Assembly (NCBI RefSeq): GCF_001713395.1
Contig: NZ_CP016450.1
Location: forward strand, 744,001-808,000
Source: Sinorhizobium sp. RAC02
GTDB lineage: Bacteria; Pseudomonadota; Alphaproteobacteria; Rhizobiales; Rhizobiaceae
Length of the DNA stretch: 64,000 nt
Reading direction: 5' to 3'
The notes beneath the pieces were generated by a model that worked only from the letters and a program-made list of their open reading frames with translations, did no database searches and was not told where the DNA came from. The first letter of the stretch is position 1; every line of letters begins with the position of its first letter. The translations under genes were made by a program, and so were the position numbers. This document shows, piece by piece, positions 43,140-53,175 of the stretch.

Positions 43140-44756
43140 CTACGGCATCACGATGTCGATTTCCTCGCCCGTCGAGGAATAGGTGACGCGACCGCCCTTC
43201 CAGCCGTCCGGGCTTTCGAGGCGGATTTCCAGCGTCACCTTGCCATCCGGCGAGGGCACCATGAAGCTGCCGTCCGGGGTCATCAACTGGCCGACCGAGA
43301 AGGTGTAGCGCGACAACGCCATCTCCGGACCGACCTGCAGCCGCGAGAAGGTTCGCGCTGTCAGTTCGTTGAGTTTTTCCGCAGAGAAGAAGGCGAGATC
43401 GCCCATCCGGTAGAGCCGCTCCGGGCGGAACTCCGAATCCCAGGGCATCATCATCGTCATGGCGGTGATGCCACGGTCGTTGGCTGTATAGCTGCGCATC
43501 TTGCCCGGTGCATCCGGCACTTCGGCGAGGATCTGCATCGAATCATGACTGATGCTAAGTTCGGCGAACCGCGCGTTCTTGCCGAACTGCTCGCTGATCA
43601 CGGCGAGGGTGTCGTGCGTCGTCTTCGGATCGAGCCAGTTGCGCTTCGGCTGGCGTGCGGCAGGCAGGTTGGCGGCGCGCACCGTACCGTCGGTCGTCAG
43701 CTCGATGGTTCCGCTGTTGGAAAACAACGCGATCTCCCCGGATTGCGTCCAATCCGTGAAGTGAACGGTCCAGCGCAGTTCAGGCTTGCCAGGACCGCCG
43801 GAGAAAAGCCGAAGCATCATGTAGTTCATTGTCGACTTGTCGTTGCCCCAGGCCTTTTTCGCGGCATCCCGGATTTTCCCGAGTTGCCAGAGATCGACAT
43901 CGGCAAGCGAAAAGGCCGGTTCCGCTGCAGTACCTGGAAACATCGGCGAGGCGATCGGCGAGCGCGTCACGCCGGATATATCCCACGAATAGCCGACTGT
44001 GGTCTCCTTGAGCGACGGATGGTCGGCCTTCACCTGCACGGATTTCGGGTAGATCGTGATGTCCCGGATGATCGGCTTGCCGCTGATGACGCCGGTCAGG
44101 CTTTCGATTGCCGCCTCCTTGGGCCAATCCTCGTCGTTGATGAAATGCATGGTCCGCGCGCGCGCGGTATTGGACAGGTCGCCGCCGATGATCGTGCCCT
44201 GAGCATCCGCATAGACCGTTGCACTTTCCCGCGGCGAGGCGACATAGATTGACCAGCGGATATCGCCGTAGGACGGCGTCGGCAGCAGGCTGACGCGCCT
44301 CGCAATTTCGATCGACTGGACGCTTCCGCCGCCTTCCAGCTTGGCATAGGCCACGGCGCGGCTTGCAACATCATCGGTCTTGTCGAGGGGGATTGCGTCG
44401 AGAGAGAACAGGCCGCTGGCAACATCGTCCACCATGCCCGGTGCGGCGCGCGCGGCGGGGCCGGCCACGACTTCGGTTTCGAAGAAGATGAGGCGCGACG
44501 CCTGCCGGACCTGCCATTCCTCCACGTCGTCCGGCCGCGACCCGCCGAGCAGCACGGAAACCGATTTGTCGGTGATTCGGATCGTGTGCACTGCCGGCGC
44601 CCGGCCGAGTTCCCCGACGATGCGCTCGACCGCCCGGGCGGCTTCACCCGGTGCAGTGATATAGTTCTCGGCTGCGCGGGCGGGCACGCCGGCGAGCAGC
44701 AAGAGGCCCAGCCAGGCCGCCAGCAAGGCACGTATCGTGCTGGATAGACGTCCCAT
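43140..44756 (-). CDS. Exported protein built from three tandem repeats
   Basis: 538 residues, signal peptide about 1-28 (ending PARA). I do not recognise a family. The mature part shows three tandem units, at about 37-193, 214-356 and 378-536. Each begins with a helix and a strand (IRITDKSVSVLL, ITIYPKSVQVKA, LSISHDSMQILA) and ends in a strand pair (RWSIYVASP...GTIIGGDL, RWTVHFTDW...GTIELTTDG, TLEIRLESP...GEEIDIV). Identity between units is low, so the repeat is old. It probably acts in the periplasm or on the cell surface. It is divergent from the nuclease-fold gene and convergent with the Lrp gene. Confidence 0.78.
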   Translation of the reverse strand: MGRLSSTIRALLAAWLGLLLLAGVPARAAENYITAPGEAARAVERIVGELGRAPAVHTIRITDKSVSVLLGGSRPDDVEEWQVRQASRLIFFETEVVAGPAARAAPGMVDDVASGLFSLDAIPLDKTDDVASRAVAYAKLEGGGSVQSIEIARRVSLLPTPSYGDIRWSIYVASPRESATVYADAQGTIIGGDLSNTARARTMHFINDEDWPKEAAIESLTGVISGKPIIRDITIYPKSVQVKADHPSLKETTVGYSWDISGVTRSPIASPMFPGTAAEPAFSLADVDLWQLGKIRDAAKKAWGNDKSTMNYMMLRLFSGGPGKPELRWTVHFTDWTQSGEIALFSNSGTIELTTDGTVRAANLPAARQPKRNWLDPKTTHDTLAVISEQFGKNARFAELSISHDSMQILAEVPDAPGKMRSYTANDRGITAMTMMMPWDSEFRPERLYRMGDLAFFSAEKLNELTARTFSRLQVGPEMALSRYTFSVGQLMTPDGSFMVPSPDGKVTLEIRLESPDGWKGGRVTYSSTGEEIDIVMP

Positions 44757-44913
44757 GAGCGTTCCCTCCGTCTGCCACCGGAATGCGCATCATCCGTGCT
44801 GGGTAACGGCGTTGCAAGCCGGTTTATTCCGGCAGGGCGTGCGTCACCGCGAAAAGGCGCTTTCCATTGCCGGGCAGCCGGTTACACTTCGCCGGCATAC
44901 CCGGAAGGACCTC

Positions 44914-46020
44914 ATGTCACTACGCCTCGCCACATTCAACATCGAAAACCTCATGACCCGTTTCGACTTCACGGGTTTCCGCAACCAGGTTCGCCAGGAT
45001 CGTGTGCTGCGCCTGTTCGACATCCGCAACGAGGCGGAATACCAGCGGCTGGAGGAGGCGCGTGCCATTGCCTATACCGACGATGCCCGCCAGCATTCGG
45101 CGCTCGCCATTGCCGATGCGGATGCCGATATTCTCTGCCTGCAGGAAACCGACAACATGGCGGCGTTGCAGGCCTTCGAATACGGCTATCTCTTTCGCAT
45201 GGTCGGCAACGGCTATCGCCAGAAGTACCTGATCGAGGGCAATGACAGCCGCGGCATCGACGTTTCGGTGCTGATGCGCGAGGAGACACGCGACGGCCAG
45301 CGCATCGAATGTGTCGATATCCGCAGCCATGCCGCCGTCACCTATCGCGATTTCGATCTCCATACGCCGGACCTCGGGCAGGGGCTCAAGCCGGACGACA
45401 GGATTTTCAAACGCGATTGCCTGGAAATGGACCTGCGCATCGGCGGCCGCCCGCTGACGCTCTATGTCGTGCATTTCAAATCGATGGGGCCGGGACGGGA
45501 GGGCATGGATGGCCGCCAGTCCACTATGCCGGTGCGCATGGCGGAAGCGCGGGCGGTGCGGCGGATCATCGAAAACCGCTTTGGCGTCGGGAAGACGGCG
45601 GACAAGGCCTTCGCGATCTGTGGCGACATGAACGACTATAAGGCGAAGCTGGCGATTGAAGGAGACCGGCGCAACGGTTACCGTTTCGTCCCGAAGGATG
45701 AGGAGGTCAGCGCGCTCGATGTCTTCAGCGCCGATGGTTTCGCGGTCAATCCGGTGCTGCGCCGACCGGTCGAGGATCGCTGGACGCTCTACCACAGCCG
45801 CGGGCCGGAGGAGCGCCATCTGTGCCAGCTCGATTACATCTGGCTGTCGCCGTCGCTGGCCGAGCGCAATGCACAGCACGTTCCTGAAATCATTCGCGCT
45901 GGCCAGCCCTTCCGCACGATCTTTCCGCCGGGGCAGGAGGTGGAGCGCTATCCGCGCGTCGGCTGGGACCGCCCGAAGGCGTCCGACCATTGCCCGGTGG
46001 TCATGACGCTCGATCTCTAG
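44914..46020 (+). CDS. Endonuclease/exonuclease/phosphatase family protein
   Basis: 368 residues of the EEP fold (Mg-dependent nucleases and phosphodiesterases). Motifs: LATFNIENLMTRFDF, LCLQETDN (catalytic Glu), VVHFKSMG, FAICGDMNDYKAKLA (Asp/Asn), and the C-terminal SDHCPVVMTLDL (Asp-His). GGAAGGACC precedes the ATG at 44914; the frame is open much further upstream without homology. No signal peptide, so probably cytoplasmic. Substrate unknown. Confidence 0.88.
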   Translation: MSLRLATFNIENLMTRFDFTGFRNQVRQDRVLRLFDIRNEAEYQRLEEARAIAYTDDARQHSALAIADADADILCLQETDNMAALQAFEYGYLFRMVGNGYRQKYLIEGNDSRGIDVSVLMREETRDGQRIECVDIRSHAAVTYRDFDLHTPDLGQGLKPDDRIFKRDCLEMDLRIGGRPLTLYVVHFKSMGPGREGMDGRQSTMPVRMAEARAVRRIIENRFGVGKTADKAFAICGDMNDYKAKLAIEGDRRNGYRFVPKDEEVSALDVFSADGFAVNPVLRRPVEDRWTLYHSRGPEERHLCQLDYIWLSPSLAERNAQHVPEIIRAGQPFRTIFPPGQEVERYPRVGWDRPKASDHCPVVMTLDL

Positions 46021-46112
46021 CCTTTCAGCGTGTCATTTCCGCTTGCCCACGGAGGAGGGCTCGGGCACGTTTAGGAGAACGCATCGCGGTAAAATTGAAC
46101 ACGGAGAATACC

Positions 46113-47030
46113 TTGCCTCGTCGCTACGCCATCTATGACGTCTTCACCGATACGCGGCTTGCCGGCAATCCGCTGGCCGTCGTCTTCGATGCCGACGATC
46201 TCGACGATAGCGCGATGCAGCGCATTGCCGGCGAGTTCAATCTCTCCGAAACCGTCTTCGTGAAGACGCCGGAAAACCCGGCACACAGCGCACGCCTGCG
46301 CATATTCACGCCCGGCCGCGAACTGCCCTTTGCCGGCCACCCGACGGTGGGGGCGGCGATCGCCATCGCCGAAGCGGGCGAAAGCGACAGGGCAGGGCCG
46401 CGCGACCTGGTGAGCGTGCTCGAGGAGAATGTCGGGCCGGTGCGCTGTGCCGTCCGGCTCGGCGACCGCAACGCGGCCTTTGCCGAATTCGACGTGCCGC
46501 GCAAATCCGCCCGCCTCGATGCAAACTTCGACCGGCAGGCGCTCGCCGATGCCTTCAGCCTGAAACCGGGCCAGATCGGTTTCGAGAACCACGTGCCTTC
46601 GCTCTGGAGCGCCGGCGTCGCCTTTGTGATGATCCCGGTGCATGACCTTGCGGCCGCAATCGCCGTGGAGTTCGATCCGACACTCTGGGAGCGCTGTGCG
46701 CCCTTTGCCGAGGGGCGGCTTGCCTCTGCCTATCTCTATTGTCGCGGCGGGGTGAACCACAATGCCCGTTTCCACACGCGCATGTTCGCGCCCGACATGG
46801 GCATAGTCGAAGACCCGGCGACGGGGGCTGCGGTCGCCGCCCTGTCGGGTGCCATCCATTTTTTCGACAAGCTGGTGGATGGCCACCATCCGTATCTCAT
46901 TGAACAGGGTGTCGAAATGGGCCGCCCGTCTCATATTCACCTGCATCTCGATGTGTCCGGGGGCGCGATCGCCAGCGCGCGCATCGGCGGCGAGGCCGTG
47001 CGCATTGCCTCCGGAATGCTGGATTTGTGA
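46113..47030 (+). CDS. PhzF family isomerase/epimerase-like protein
   Basis: 305 residues from a TTG at 46113, chosen because GGAGA lies six bases upstream and the family starts at this point (RRYAIYDVFTDTRLAGNPLA). Other PhzF features: LSETVFV (catalytic Glu equivalent), RIFTPGRELPFAGHPTVGAA, and EDPATGAAVAALSG near the C-terminus. PhzF proteins isomerise small acids; the phenazine role applies only to a subset and is not implied. An ATG-initiated alternative does not exist downstream without losing the first motif. Confidence 0.88.
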   Translation: MPRRYAIYDVFTDTRLAGNPLAVVFDADDLDDSAMQRIAGEFNLSETVFVKTPENPAHSARLRIFTPGRELPFAGHPTVGAAIAIAEAGESDRAGPRDLVSVLEENVGPVRCAVRLGDRNAAFAEFDVPRKSARLDANFDRQALADAFSLKPGQIGFENHVPSLWSAGVAFVMIPVHDLAAAIAVEFDPTLWERCAPFAEGRLASAYLYCRGGVNHNARFHTRMFAPDMGIVEDPATGAAVAALSGAIHFFDKLVDGHHPYLIEQGVEMGRPSHIHLHLDVSGGAIASARIGGEAVRIASGMLDL

Positions 47031-47090
47031 CACTTGTTTTGCGCTGCAAAAGAAAATCACGCGCCGGCGCACTTTTTTCCGGGTGCGGTA

Positions 47091-47119
47091 TGGACAACCC
47101 TGGCGAAGGCCTTTATACG
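47091..47119 (+). promoter_or_regulatory. Candidate tRNA-Lys promoter
   Basis: TGGACA, 17 bases, TATACG, with the transcript start expected about 25 bases before the tRNA. Confidence 0.5.
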
Positions 47120-47149
47120 CCCCTCCAGACCGCTGAAACGGTTGTGTGT

Positions 47150-47225
<76 letters not shown>

Positions 47226-47449
47226 AAACTTTCTTATTCCGCTGATTAAACAAGTGCTTGGTAGGCGCCGCTCCCAAAAGAGCGGCTGGCCGGGTGTCAC
47301 TCTCTTCTCCTTGAAGTGACCTCTTGCGACTTTCACTGTCGGTGCCATAGCAGCGAACCGGGTTACGCTTGCGCGGCCCGGTTCACCGTGGCAATTGCCG
47401 CAACACGCTGGCTGCAGCTGCAAAAGTCATCTTGTTTCGAAGCCGGTTT

Positions 47450-49162
47450 TCATGCTTCGCGTGCGAAGAGTTTCCAGCCCGTATTGCCGCTCGTCGTGCT
47501 CTTCATGTAGAGGTTCACGCCTGCTCCGAGGTCGATGTAAAGTGATCCGCGACCCGCCATTTGCGTTCCCTCCGGATTTCCGGACCCAACGCGGATAGCG
47601 ACATCGAGACCCCTGTTCATCCAGATCCCGATGCTGCTTGCGCCGGAGGCTTCGATCGTTCCGCGTATCGCGTTGTCGTGATCCTTGAAGGTCGCGAAGT
47701 TACCGTTTGTGGGCGCGCTGCTGAACGTGTCGTTGTCCATCCGAATGCCGAGCGAAGACGGATCGAGAGGAGGGGTAGGGGCACGCAGATGTGCTACTCT
47801 GCCAACCTTCATTGCGTTTGAGGACGAGGTGCCGCGGATGACCCCGGTCAGGGGAGAAACGGTGTCCAGGGTTACATTGTCGATGTAGCCGGTGTGATTG
47901 GCGCCGTTGAAGCGGATCGGATTTGCGCCGGAAACCTCCTTGCAAACCTCAGAAAAATCCAGACCGTCGATAACCATGTCCGTAGCTGTACCAGAGCCGT
48001 CGTGATAAATGCCGTGGCTCTCGCAGTAACGGCCAAGGATATCCCTGAACACGCCGCTGTCATGATTGCCTGTCAGTTCGATCAGATAGGTTGGCACGCG
48101 CTCCGCTATGGGGTCGCCCTGAATCGTGCCGCCTTCGATGATGTAGTTTTCCGATCCGTCCGCCAGCCTGAAGGCTGGCACCGGCGTCTGCGTGACGGTG
48201 AAGTTGCTGATGACACCTTGGCGCAAGACGCCCTGCCATAGACACCGGCCGATATCCATGTCGATGCCGGAAGCATTGATGCCGTTGATCTTGCCGGCAT
48301 TGGTCCCGTCGTTTCGAAATAGGCCGAATAGATTCGAGTGACCGCGGATGCTGTCGTATTGGAAATAGCGAAAACCAGTTTCGTCTCGTTTTACCGGACT
48401 GTCGTCCTGCATGTAGTCTCCGACACTTGGCCACTCATGAACGACACCCCAGCCGCAAGCGTTGAAGTCGCAATCTTCCGCCTTTAGGCCGCGTCCCCAG
48501 TGTTCGACGCCGGTTGCGAAGCCTGTGATTCTGACGCGCGAAAGAGAAAAATCACTGTCAGCCGTTGGCGGGTTGACGGGACCATAGTCCTTCTTGACCA
48601 GGATGCCGATGGAGGCATCCGCCGACGTGAAGGATCCCTGCTGGATACTCATGTCGGTAAACGAAATGCCTTCCCCCTTCACGCGGATCAGGGCGGCGGG
48701 GGCGCTTGCGGGGCGGTAAAGTGCGGTTGCAAACCGGCCTGAACCGATCAGGGTGAACTGAAGACCGGTATTTTCAACGCGCAGATCGCTGACGATGTAG
48801 TGGCCGGGCGGAATCCCCAGAGCACGGCGCTGGATGTTCGTCTGCTGCTGGATGAGGGAAATAGCGGCGTTGAATGCCGTATCATTCGCCGCGGCTCCAT
48901 TGGAGGGAAGGGCACCCCACCAGTTGACCATTGGAAGCCCGTCGAAGGACCGGACCCAGACACCTGCGCTCGCAGCGACCGCGTTCGCCTTGATGTAAAG
49001 TCCTTCTTCCGTATCGGCGGTGATCTGTGCTGAATAGTTCCCGGCGCGGAAGTTGAAAATGCCCGCGCGGCCGGCTTGCGAGAGATAGGCCGTCGTTATT
49101 TGCGTGGTGTCGAGTGCTTTCAAGGCCGTACGTGTCGCGGCGGTTTCGATGTTACCTGTCAT
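47450..49162 (-). CDS. Phage tail-spike/pectate-lyase-like beta-helix protein
   Basis: 570 residues. The N-terminus resembles tail-fibre/tail-spike heads (YLSQAGRAGIFNFRAGNYSA, ITADTEEGLYIKA, GVWVRSFDG). The long middle is a parallel beta-helix (DSDFSLSRVRITGFATG, GLKAEDCDFNACGWG and similar rungs). It ends GRGSLYIDLGAGVNLYMKS, NTGWKLFAREA, a closing motif common in phage tail proteins and some rhizobial surface proteins. Such proteins bind or cleave polysaccharides; no catalytic residues can be named. GGAG precedes the ATG at 49162. No other phage gene is nearby, so it is an orphan. Base composition is lower in GC than the flanks. Confidence 0.75.
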   Translation of the reverse strand: MTGNIETAATRTALKALDTTQITTAYLSQAGRAGIFNFRAGNYSAQITADTEEGLYIKANAVAASAGVWVRSFDGLPMVNWWGALPSNGAAANDTAFNAAISLIQQQTNIQRRALGIPPGHYIVSDLRVENTGLQFTLIGSGRFATALYRPASAPAALIRVKGEGISFTDMSIQQGSFTSADASIGILVKKDYGPVNPPTADSDFSLSRVRITGFATGVEHWGRGLKAEDCDFNACGWGVVHEWPSVGDYMQDDSPVKRDETGFRYFQYDSIRGHSNLFGLFRNDGTNAGKINGINASGIDMDIGRCLWQGVLRQGVISNFTVTQTPVPAFRLADGSENYIIEGGTIQGDPIAERVPTYLIELTGNHDSGVFRDILGRYCESHGIYHDGSGTATDMVIDGLDFSEVCKEVSGANPIRFNGANHTGYIDNVTLDTVSPLTGVIRGTSSSNAMKVGRVAHLRAPTPPLDPSSLGIRMDNDTFSSAPTNGNFATFKDHDNAIRGTIEASGASSIGIWMNRGLDVAIRVGSGNPEGTQMAGRGSLYIDLGAGVNLYMKSTTSGNTGWKLFAREA

Positions 49163-49451
49163 CTCGATCTCCAAAAACATGATAGCGCGTTGCTGTGTCG
49201 TGCCACCGTATTGCCTCACGAAGAGAGGCGCCCCGACGACAGCGCTAATCTACGGGCCGCGATCATGGTGAGGAAAACGAAGCTGCGTTTCGCCAGCGGC
49301 CATTCGCTCCAAAATTTCGTCAACACTCGGTGTTTTGCGCGGTCAGCGGAGTAACGGGCAGAGGAAATGAGAGCTGCGCCTATGAACGTTTTTCTCTTGC
49401 CATGCCCCTTCGCACGGCCATATTCCCGGTGTAATGAATGGAGAGATCGAC

Positions 49452-50009
49452 ATGAGCGACAACACGGTCGAAACGCCGGACGAGGTGATTGCCTATTGGT
49501 GCGAGACGCTGACGGCGAAGGATTGGTGGCAATCGGCGCCGGCTCTTGATGCGCATGTCACCGAGCGATTTGCCGCAACGCATCTGGCGCTTTCGCGTGA
49601 CGTGGCGGCGCCGTGGCGTGCAGGCCCCGAGGCGCGGCTGGCGGCCATTATCGTGCTCGACCAGTTTCCTCGCAACATGTACCGCGCATCGCCCATGGCC
49701 TTTGCAACCGACTGGATCGCCCGGCGCGAGGCGCGGCTGGCGCTGGAGGCGGGCGCGGACAGGCTTGTGGGCTATGACCGCCGGCATTTCTTCTATATGC
49801 CGTTCGAGCATTCGGAGGTGCTCGCCGACCAGGATCTCTCAGTCGAGCTTTTCAAGGCGCATGGCGACGAGATGTATCTCGACTATGCGCTCCGCCACCA
49901 CGAGGTGATCGCCGAATATGGTCGCTTCCCGCATCGCAACGCCTTCCTCGGCCGTGTTTCGACGCCAGAGGAGGAGGCCTATCTTGCCAAACCGGGTGCT
50001 GGATTCTAG
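49452..50009 (+). CDS. DUF924 family protein
   Basis: 185-residue soluble helical protein of the DUF924 family: VIAYWCETLTAKDWWQSAPA, LAAIIVLDQFPRNMYRASPM, FFYMPFEHSE and HEVIAEYGRFPHRN. Relatives have a TPR-like fold; function unknown. The ATG at 49452 has GGAGAG six bases upstream. It precedes the MscS-type gene by 110 bases. Confidence 0.9.
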   Translation: MSDNTVETPDEVIAYWCETLTAKDWWQSAPALDAHVTERFAATHLALSRDVAAPWRAGPEARLAAIIVLDQFPRNMYRASPMAFATDWIARREARLALEAGADRLVGYDRRHFFYMPFEHSEVLADQDLSVELFKAHGDEMYLDYALRHHEVIAEYGRFPHRNAFLGRVSTPEEEAYLAKPGAGF

Positions 50010-50119
50010 CCGCACAGGCGGCATGGTTTAAAATGGCCGCAATCATGGCTAGAAGGGTGCGGAATCGCGTGGTTTCGCTGCGTCGTCTGTTCCTGTCCAA
50101 CGAGGATGGCCTTTTGCCA

Positions 50120-52606
50120 ATGTCCCGCCTTCTCTTCGTCCTGCTGCTGATCCTTTCGTTTGCCGCAGGACCTGTCGCCGCGCAGACCGCAGCAGCGCCT
50201 GCCGCTGATGCGACGGCGACGCAGCTTGAGCAGGCGAGCACCGACCTCGACCGTGCGGGCGGACAGCTCAACACCATCCGCGACCAGGTCGAGCGGTACA
50301 AGGACGACGATGCGCACCTTGTCGAACTGAAGGTCGAGGCGGAGGCCCTCAACCGATCCATCCTGTCAATCTCCATCGCGACACGCCCCCGGCTGGAGGC
50401 AATCAAGGCCCGCCAGGCCGAGCTCGGCGATCCGCCGGGCGAGGGCGCTCCGGCGGAAGCAGACGTCGTCGTCGCGGAGCGCAAGAAACTTGCCGCCGAA
50501 CGCAACGAGATCAATGCGTTGACGGGGGAGGCAGAAAATCTCTCGATCGAAGCTACCAAGCTTTCCAACCGCATTACGGAAATGCGCCGGCAGCTGTTCA
50601 GCGAGGCGATCCTCAAACGCACCGACGTGAACGCCGACCTGTTCACGGAGGCCTCCGGTGCGATTGCCGAGGAAACGCAGACATTCGGCCGCACCGTGAC
50701 GGCGTGGATGCAGTTCGTCTGGAAGTTCAAGCGGATGCAGCTCTTTGGTGCTGTCGCGCTGTCGCTGCTGGCGGCGCTCGTCCTGCTCTCCGGCAGTTAC
50801 CGCCTGTTTGCCCCGCTCATCACCCGTGGCGTGCGGCAAGATAAGCCGCACTACATCACACGCCTGTCCGTCGCCTTCTGGTCGACGGTCCTGCCGACCA
50901 TGGCCGCGGCCGCCTTTGCCGGGGCCAGTTACTTCTTCCTGGATGCGTTCAAGGTATTGCGCACCGACATCGCGCCGATCATTTCCATCGGGCTCGGGGT
51001 GATCGTCGCGGTCTATTTCATGGCGCAGCTTGCCAATGCGGTACTTTCGCCGCGGGACGGGCATTGGCGTCTGGTCCGGGTTTCCGATCGCGGAGCGCAG
51101 CTTCTGTGGCTGCTGATCTGCAGCATGGCGATCGTCAACGGCGCCGATTATTTCCTGGGAACGATCAGCGAAGTCCTGGGCTCGCCTGTGGTCCTGACCG
51201 TCGTGAAGAGCTTCTTCGCCTCGCTCATCATCGGCGCGCTGCTGCTCGTCACGGCCTTCATCAAGCCGGTATTGTCGAAGGGGGAGGTGCCGGATTCGCA
51301 GGGCCGGCCCTGGCCGCGGTCGATTTTCGTGCTTTTGATCCTGACGGGCCTCGTCCTGATCTTCGCGCCCTTGCTCGGCTATGTCGGCATGGCGCGGTTT
51401 ATCGCAACGCAGATCATTGTGACGGGTGCGGTGATCGTCACAATGTATATCGGCTTCCTTTCCGGGCGCGCGGTTTCGGCTCCGAGCGCCTTTGCCGAGA
51501 CGGCGGTGGGCAAGCGGCTCGAGGAGCGCTTCGGGCTCGGCCAGGTCGCGCTCGATCAGGTGGGGCTTGCGGCGGGGCTCAGCATCTATCTTCTGGTCTT
51601 CGTCCTGTTCATTCCGCTGATCCTGCTGCAATGGGGCTTTCAGGTCGCGGACATCGAATCCTGGACCTATCGCTTCTTCACGGAAATCCGCATCGGCAGC
51701 ATCACCATTTCGCTGGTCGGCATCCTGGTCGGCATCCTGCTGTTTGTCGTCGGCCTTGTCGTCACACGCTGGTTTCAGAAGTGGGTGGACGGCAATGTGC
51801 TGGCCCGCAGCCAGGTGGATGTCGGTGTGCGCAATTCCGTGCGCACGGCGGTCAGCTATGCGGGTGTGGCGCTTGCCGGCCTCATCGGCCTCTCGGCGGC
51901 CGGCATCAACCTTTCCAGCCTGGCGGTCGTTGCCGGTGCCCTCTCGCTCGGTATCGGTTTCGGTCTCCAGAACATCGTTTCGAACTTCGTCTCCGGCCTC
52001 ATCCTGCTCGCCGAACGCCCGTTCAAGGTGGGCGACTGGGTGGTGGCCGGCACGACGGAAGGTTTTGTGCGCCGCATCTCCGTGCGCGCCACGGAGATCG
52101 AAACGTTCCAGCGCCAGACGGTGATCGTGCCGAACTCCGTTTTGATCAACGGTCAGGTCGGCAACTGGACGCATCGCAACAAGCTTGGCCGTATCGAAGT
52201 GGCGCTCAGCGTTCACGCCGGCAACGATCCGCGCCGCGTGCAGGAGATCCTGACGGAGGTCGTACGGGCACAGCAGGGTCTCCTGCGCAATCCGGAGCCC
52301 ATGGTGGTCTTCCAGGCGTTCTCGTCGAGCACGCTGGACTTCGAGATCCGTGCCTTCCTCGCGGATATCCTCAACGGCACCAGTGTGAAATCGGAGCTGA
52401 GGTCGGCCATTCTGGAGCGGTTCCGCACGGAGGAAATTCCGCTTGGCGGGCCTGCGGCGCCCGAAGTGCCGATCAAGATTTCTCCGGAGGGGGCGGAGCT
52501 AATCACGGCCCTGCTCGACCAGGCGACGGAGAAGCTGCGCCCCCGCGCCACCGGCCGGCGCCGCAAGACGGCGAACGAGGGGCCGGACACCGAGCCAACC
52601 GCCTGA
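50120..52606 (+). CDS. Large MscS-type mechanosensitive channel with DUF3772-like periplasmic domain
   Basis: About 828 residues. A signal peptide (LLFVLLLILSFAAGPVAAQ) is followed by a periplasmic helical/coiled-coil region to about 210 (DUF3772-like). About ten membrane segments come next, then the MscS core: AGVALAGLIGLSAAGINLSS, AGALSLGIGFGLQNIVSNFV, SGLILLAERPFKVGDWVV and the cytoplasmic cage with VIVPNSVLINGQVGNW. The pore-lining Gly/Ala helix is intact, so it should gate under membrane tension and protect against osmotic downshock. The start is uncertain; the frame is open 29 codons upstream. I chose the ATG before the signal peptide. Confidence 0.9.
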   Translation: MSRLLFVLLLILSFAAGPVAAQTAAAPAADATATQLEQASTDLDRAGGQLNTIRDQVERYKDDDAHLVELKVEAEALNRSILSISIATRPRLEAIKARQAELGDPPGEGAPAEADVVVAERKKLAAERNEINALTGEAENLSIEATKLSNRITEMRRQLFSEAILKRTDVNADLFTEASGAIAEETQTFGRTVTAWMQFVWKFKRMQLFGAVALSLLAALVLLSGSYRLFAPLITRGVRQDKPHYITRLSVAFWSTVLPTMAAAAFAGASYFFLDAFKVLRTDIAPIISIGLGVIVAVYFMAQLANAVLSPRDGHWRLVRVSDRGAQLLWLLICSMAIVNGADYFLGTISEVLGSPVVLTVVKSFFASLIIGALLLVTAFIKPVLSKGEVPDSQGRPWPRSIFVLLILTGLVLIFAPLLGYVGMARFIATQIIVTGAVIVTMYIGFLSGRAVSAPSAFAETAVGKRLEERFGLGQVALDQVGLAAGLSIYLLVFVLFIPLILLQWGFQVADIESWTYRFFTEIRIGSITISLVGILVGILLFVVGLVVTRWFQKWVDGNVLARSQVDVGVRNSVRTAVSYAGVALAGLIGLSAAGINLSSLAVVAGALSLGIGFGLQNIVSNFVSGLILLAERPFKVGDWVVAGTTEGFVRRISVRATEIETFQRQTVIVPNSVLINGQVGNWTHRNKLGRIEVALSVHAGNDPRRVQEILTEVVRAQQGLLRNPEPMVVFQAFSSSTLDFEIRAFLADILNGTSVKSELRSAILERFRTEEIPLGGPAAPEVPIKISPEGAELITALLDQATEKLRPRATGRRRKTANEGPDTEPTA

Positions 52607-52738
52607 TTTCCGGCACATGAACGCCGCATTCACGCTGCATTCAGCCGTCCCCGCATAAAACGTGATGCAAATCCGATCGAGGAGCGATAGTGTTCCTTCG
52701 GGCTTGTGAACAGGGGCGGCGCTTGGCGCCGGGCGAAA

Positions 52739-53002
52739 ATGAAGCGAATGATCATGATGCTGGTGGTGTCGGCCGTTCTGTCCGCTCCGGCCGTTGCTGC
52801 CTCGGTGACCAACAAGGATGGCGATACGCAAGTCCTCGTCATCGTCGAGGATGGCAGCCGCGTGGAAGTCGCGCTGGAACCCGGTGCCACTGAGACCATC
52901 TGCCCCTCCGGCTGTTTTGTGACGCTGCCGAACGGCGACCGTATCGCGCTGAATGGCGGCGAAGAGGTCGAAATCCAGGGCGGTTCCGCCTCCGTCAAGT
53001 AA
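52739..53002 (+). CDS. Small exported protein
   Basis: 87 residues: signal peptide MKRMIMMLVVSAVLSAPAVA, then a compact domain with DTQVLVIVEDGSRVEVAL, ICPSGCFVTLPNGDRIAL and an acidic end. Two Cys are close together. No family recognised. A good terminator follows 20 bases after the stop. Confidence 0.75.
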   Translation: MKRMIMMLVVSAVLSAPAVAASVTNKDGDTQVLVIVEDGSRVEVALEPGATETICPSGCFVTLPNGDRIALNGGEEVEIQGGSASVK

Positions 53003-53022
53003 TTTCGCCAGGACATGTACAA

Positions 53023-53050
53023 CGGCGCGGAAGAAAACCGCGCCGTTTTT
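53023..53050 (+). terminator. Intrinsic terminator
   Basis: CGGCGCGG, seven-base loop, CCGCGCCG, then TTTTT. Confidence 0.88.
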
Positions 53051-53175
53051 CGTGTTGGGCGCCGTGCGATGCCGCGCCGCCCTATCGCGTTTTCATGCCC
53101 TCTAAATTTAACGCTTTCGCAAAGGGTTGCCGGCTACCCATAGGCTGGGGAATATCTAATTTACGAAGGCATATC

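Noticed and set aside
46113..47030. Evidence for phenazine synthesis
   Set aside because: Only a PhzF-family protein is present; no other phz genes, and the family is broad.
50366..52216. 616-codon open frame antisense to the MscS-type channel gene
   Set aside because: Composition is Arg/Asp/His/Gln-rich with no domain; the sense protein is clear.
51064..52620. 518-codon alternative frame on the same strand as the MscS-type gene
   Set aside because: Out-of-frame reading of the channel gene with Arg/His-rich, domain-free sequence.
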